5,199 bases of DNA from Candidatus Hydrogenedentota bacterium (lineage in GTDB: Bacteria; Hydrogenedentota; Hydrogenedentia; Hydrogenedentales; CAITNO01). Location of the stretch: NCBI GenBank assembly GCA_011046175.1, contig DSBB01000194.1, positions 1-5,199 on the forward strand, given 5' to 3'. Shown in pieces: positions 5,088 through 5,199 of the stretch (position 1 is the stretch's first letter; every line of letters starts with the position of its first letter). A model generated the notes under the pieces. That model was not told the DNA's origin, searched no databases, and worked only from the letters and a program-made list of their open reading frames with translations. A program made the translations under genes and the position numbers.

Positions 5088-5199
5088 TTAGCCGTCTGAA
5101 GTAATTTTTTTCGGCAATCCCGGCATTTTTCCGGTTTGAAGGTATGCGGTAAGCGCATCTTGGACAGCCTTTACCGGATTGTGCCCCCGCTTCTTCAGA
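5088..5199 (-). CDS. Unidentified protein, C-terminal fragment (cut by window edge)
   Basis: The minus strand has an open frame entering from the right edge and ending at TAA (5090-5088); 36 residues are visible. The visible part includes HNPVKAVQDALTAYLQTGKM and ends PGLPKKITSDG. It looks like a natural protein end: an amphipathic helix (AVQDALTAYLQTG) followed by a Pro/Lys-rich tail. Its stop falls before the dispersed repeat, which then sits between convergent genes as such elements usually do. The family is not recognised. A competing frame on the same strand stays open longer, but it ends inside the repeat (translation LDSRFRGNDES, a well-known artefact of this repeat), so it is less likely. 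More sequence to the right is needed to decide the frame. Confidence 0.5.
   Translation of the reverse strand, partial: LKKRGHNPVKAVQDALTAYLQTGKMPGLPKKITSDG

Noticed and set aside
5017..5199. Longer minus-strand frame through the dispersed repeat (ends LDSRFRGNDES)
   Set aside because: The end of this frame is the familiar spurious translation of the CGTCATTCCCGCG repeat. The neighbouring frame ending at 5088 has more protein-like composition and stops before the repeat.

Overview
The window is about 5.2 kb of ordinary bacterial chromosome with moderate GC. It holds four complete protein genes, two genes cut by the window edges, and one tRNA gene. Most genes have clear Shine-Dalgarno sequences and sigma70-like promoters, which indicates a bacterium. 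The secreted ChbG/YdjC-type deacetylase points to a polysaccharide-using bacterium, and pdxB shows the DXP-dependent vitamin B6 route. The mix (ROK kinase, histone-deacetylase-fold hydrolase, secreted ChbG-like protein, YmdB-type phosphoesterase, non-enterobacterial pdxB) would fit an environmental lineage such as Hydrogenedentota or the PVC group. That assignment is a weak inference, because no phylogenetic marker is present.

Layout, left to right. Positions 1-72 (-) hold the first 24 codons of a YmdB-family metallophosphoesterase. It is divergent from a ROK-family sugar kinase (229-1227, +), and the gap between them contains overlapping palindromes. A good sigma70 promoter in the next gap leads into a histone deacetylase/AcuC/acetylpolyamine-amidohydrolase-fold gene (1373-2284, +). 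A convergent gap with a degenerate dispersed repeat separates it from a secreted ChbG/YdjC-like carbohydrate deacetylase (2454-3425, -). Next comes a stand-alone tRNA-Val(GAC) gene (3640-3716, +) with its own extended -10 promoter and an intrinsic terminator. That terminator ends four bases before the start of pdxB (3785-4924, +). After pdxB there is a hairpin and a classic inverted-repeat dispersed element, then the last codons of an unidentified minus-strand gene (5088-5199).

The genes do not form one operon. At most, the ROK kinase, the HDAC-fold hydrolase and the secreted deacetylase share a loose theme of sugar or acetyl-group metabolism. The tRNA and pdxB are housekeeping genes. I see no CRISPR array, insertion sequence, phage gene, toxin-antitoxin pair or defence system. 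I found no convincing undescribed system. The most interesting points are the junction where a tRNA terminator occupies the place of the pdxB ribosome-binding site, the secreted form of a normally cytoplasmic deacetylase family, and two different dispersed-repeat types sitting in the two convergent gaps.
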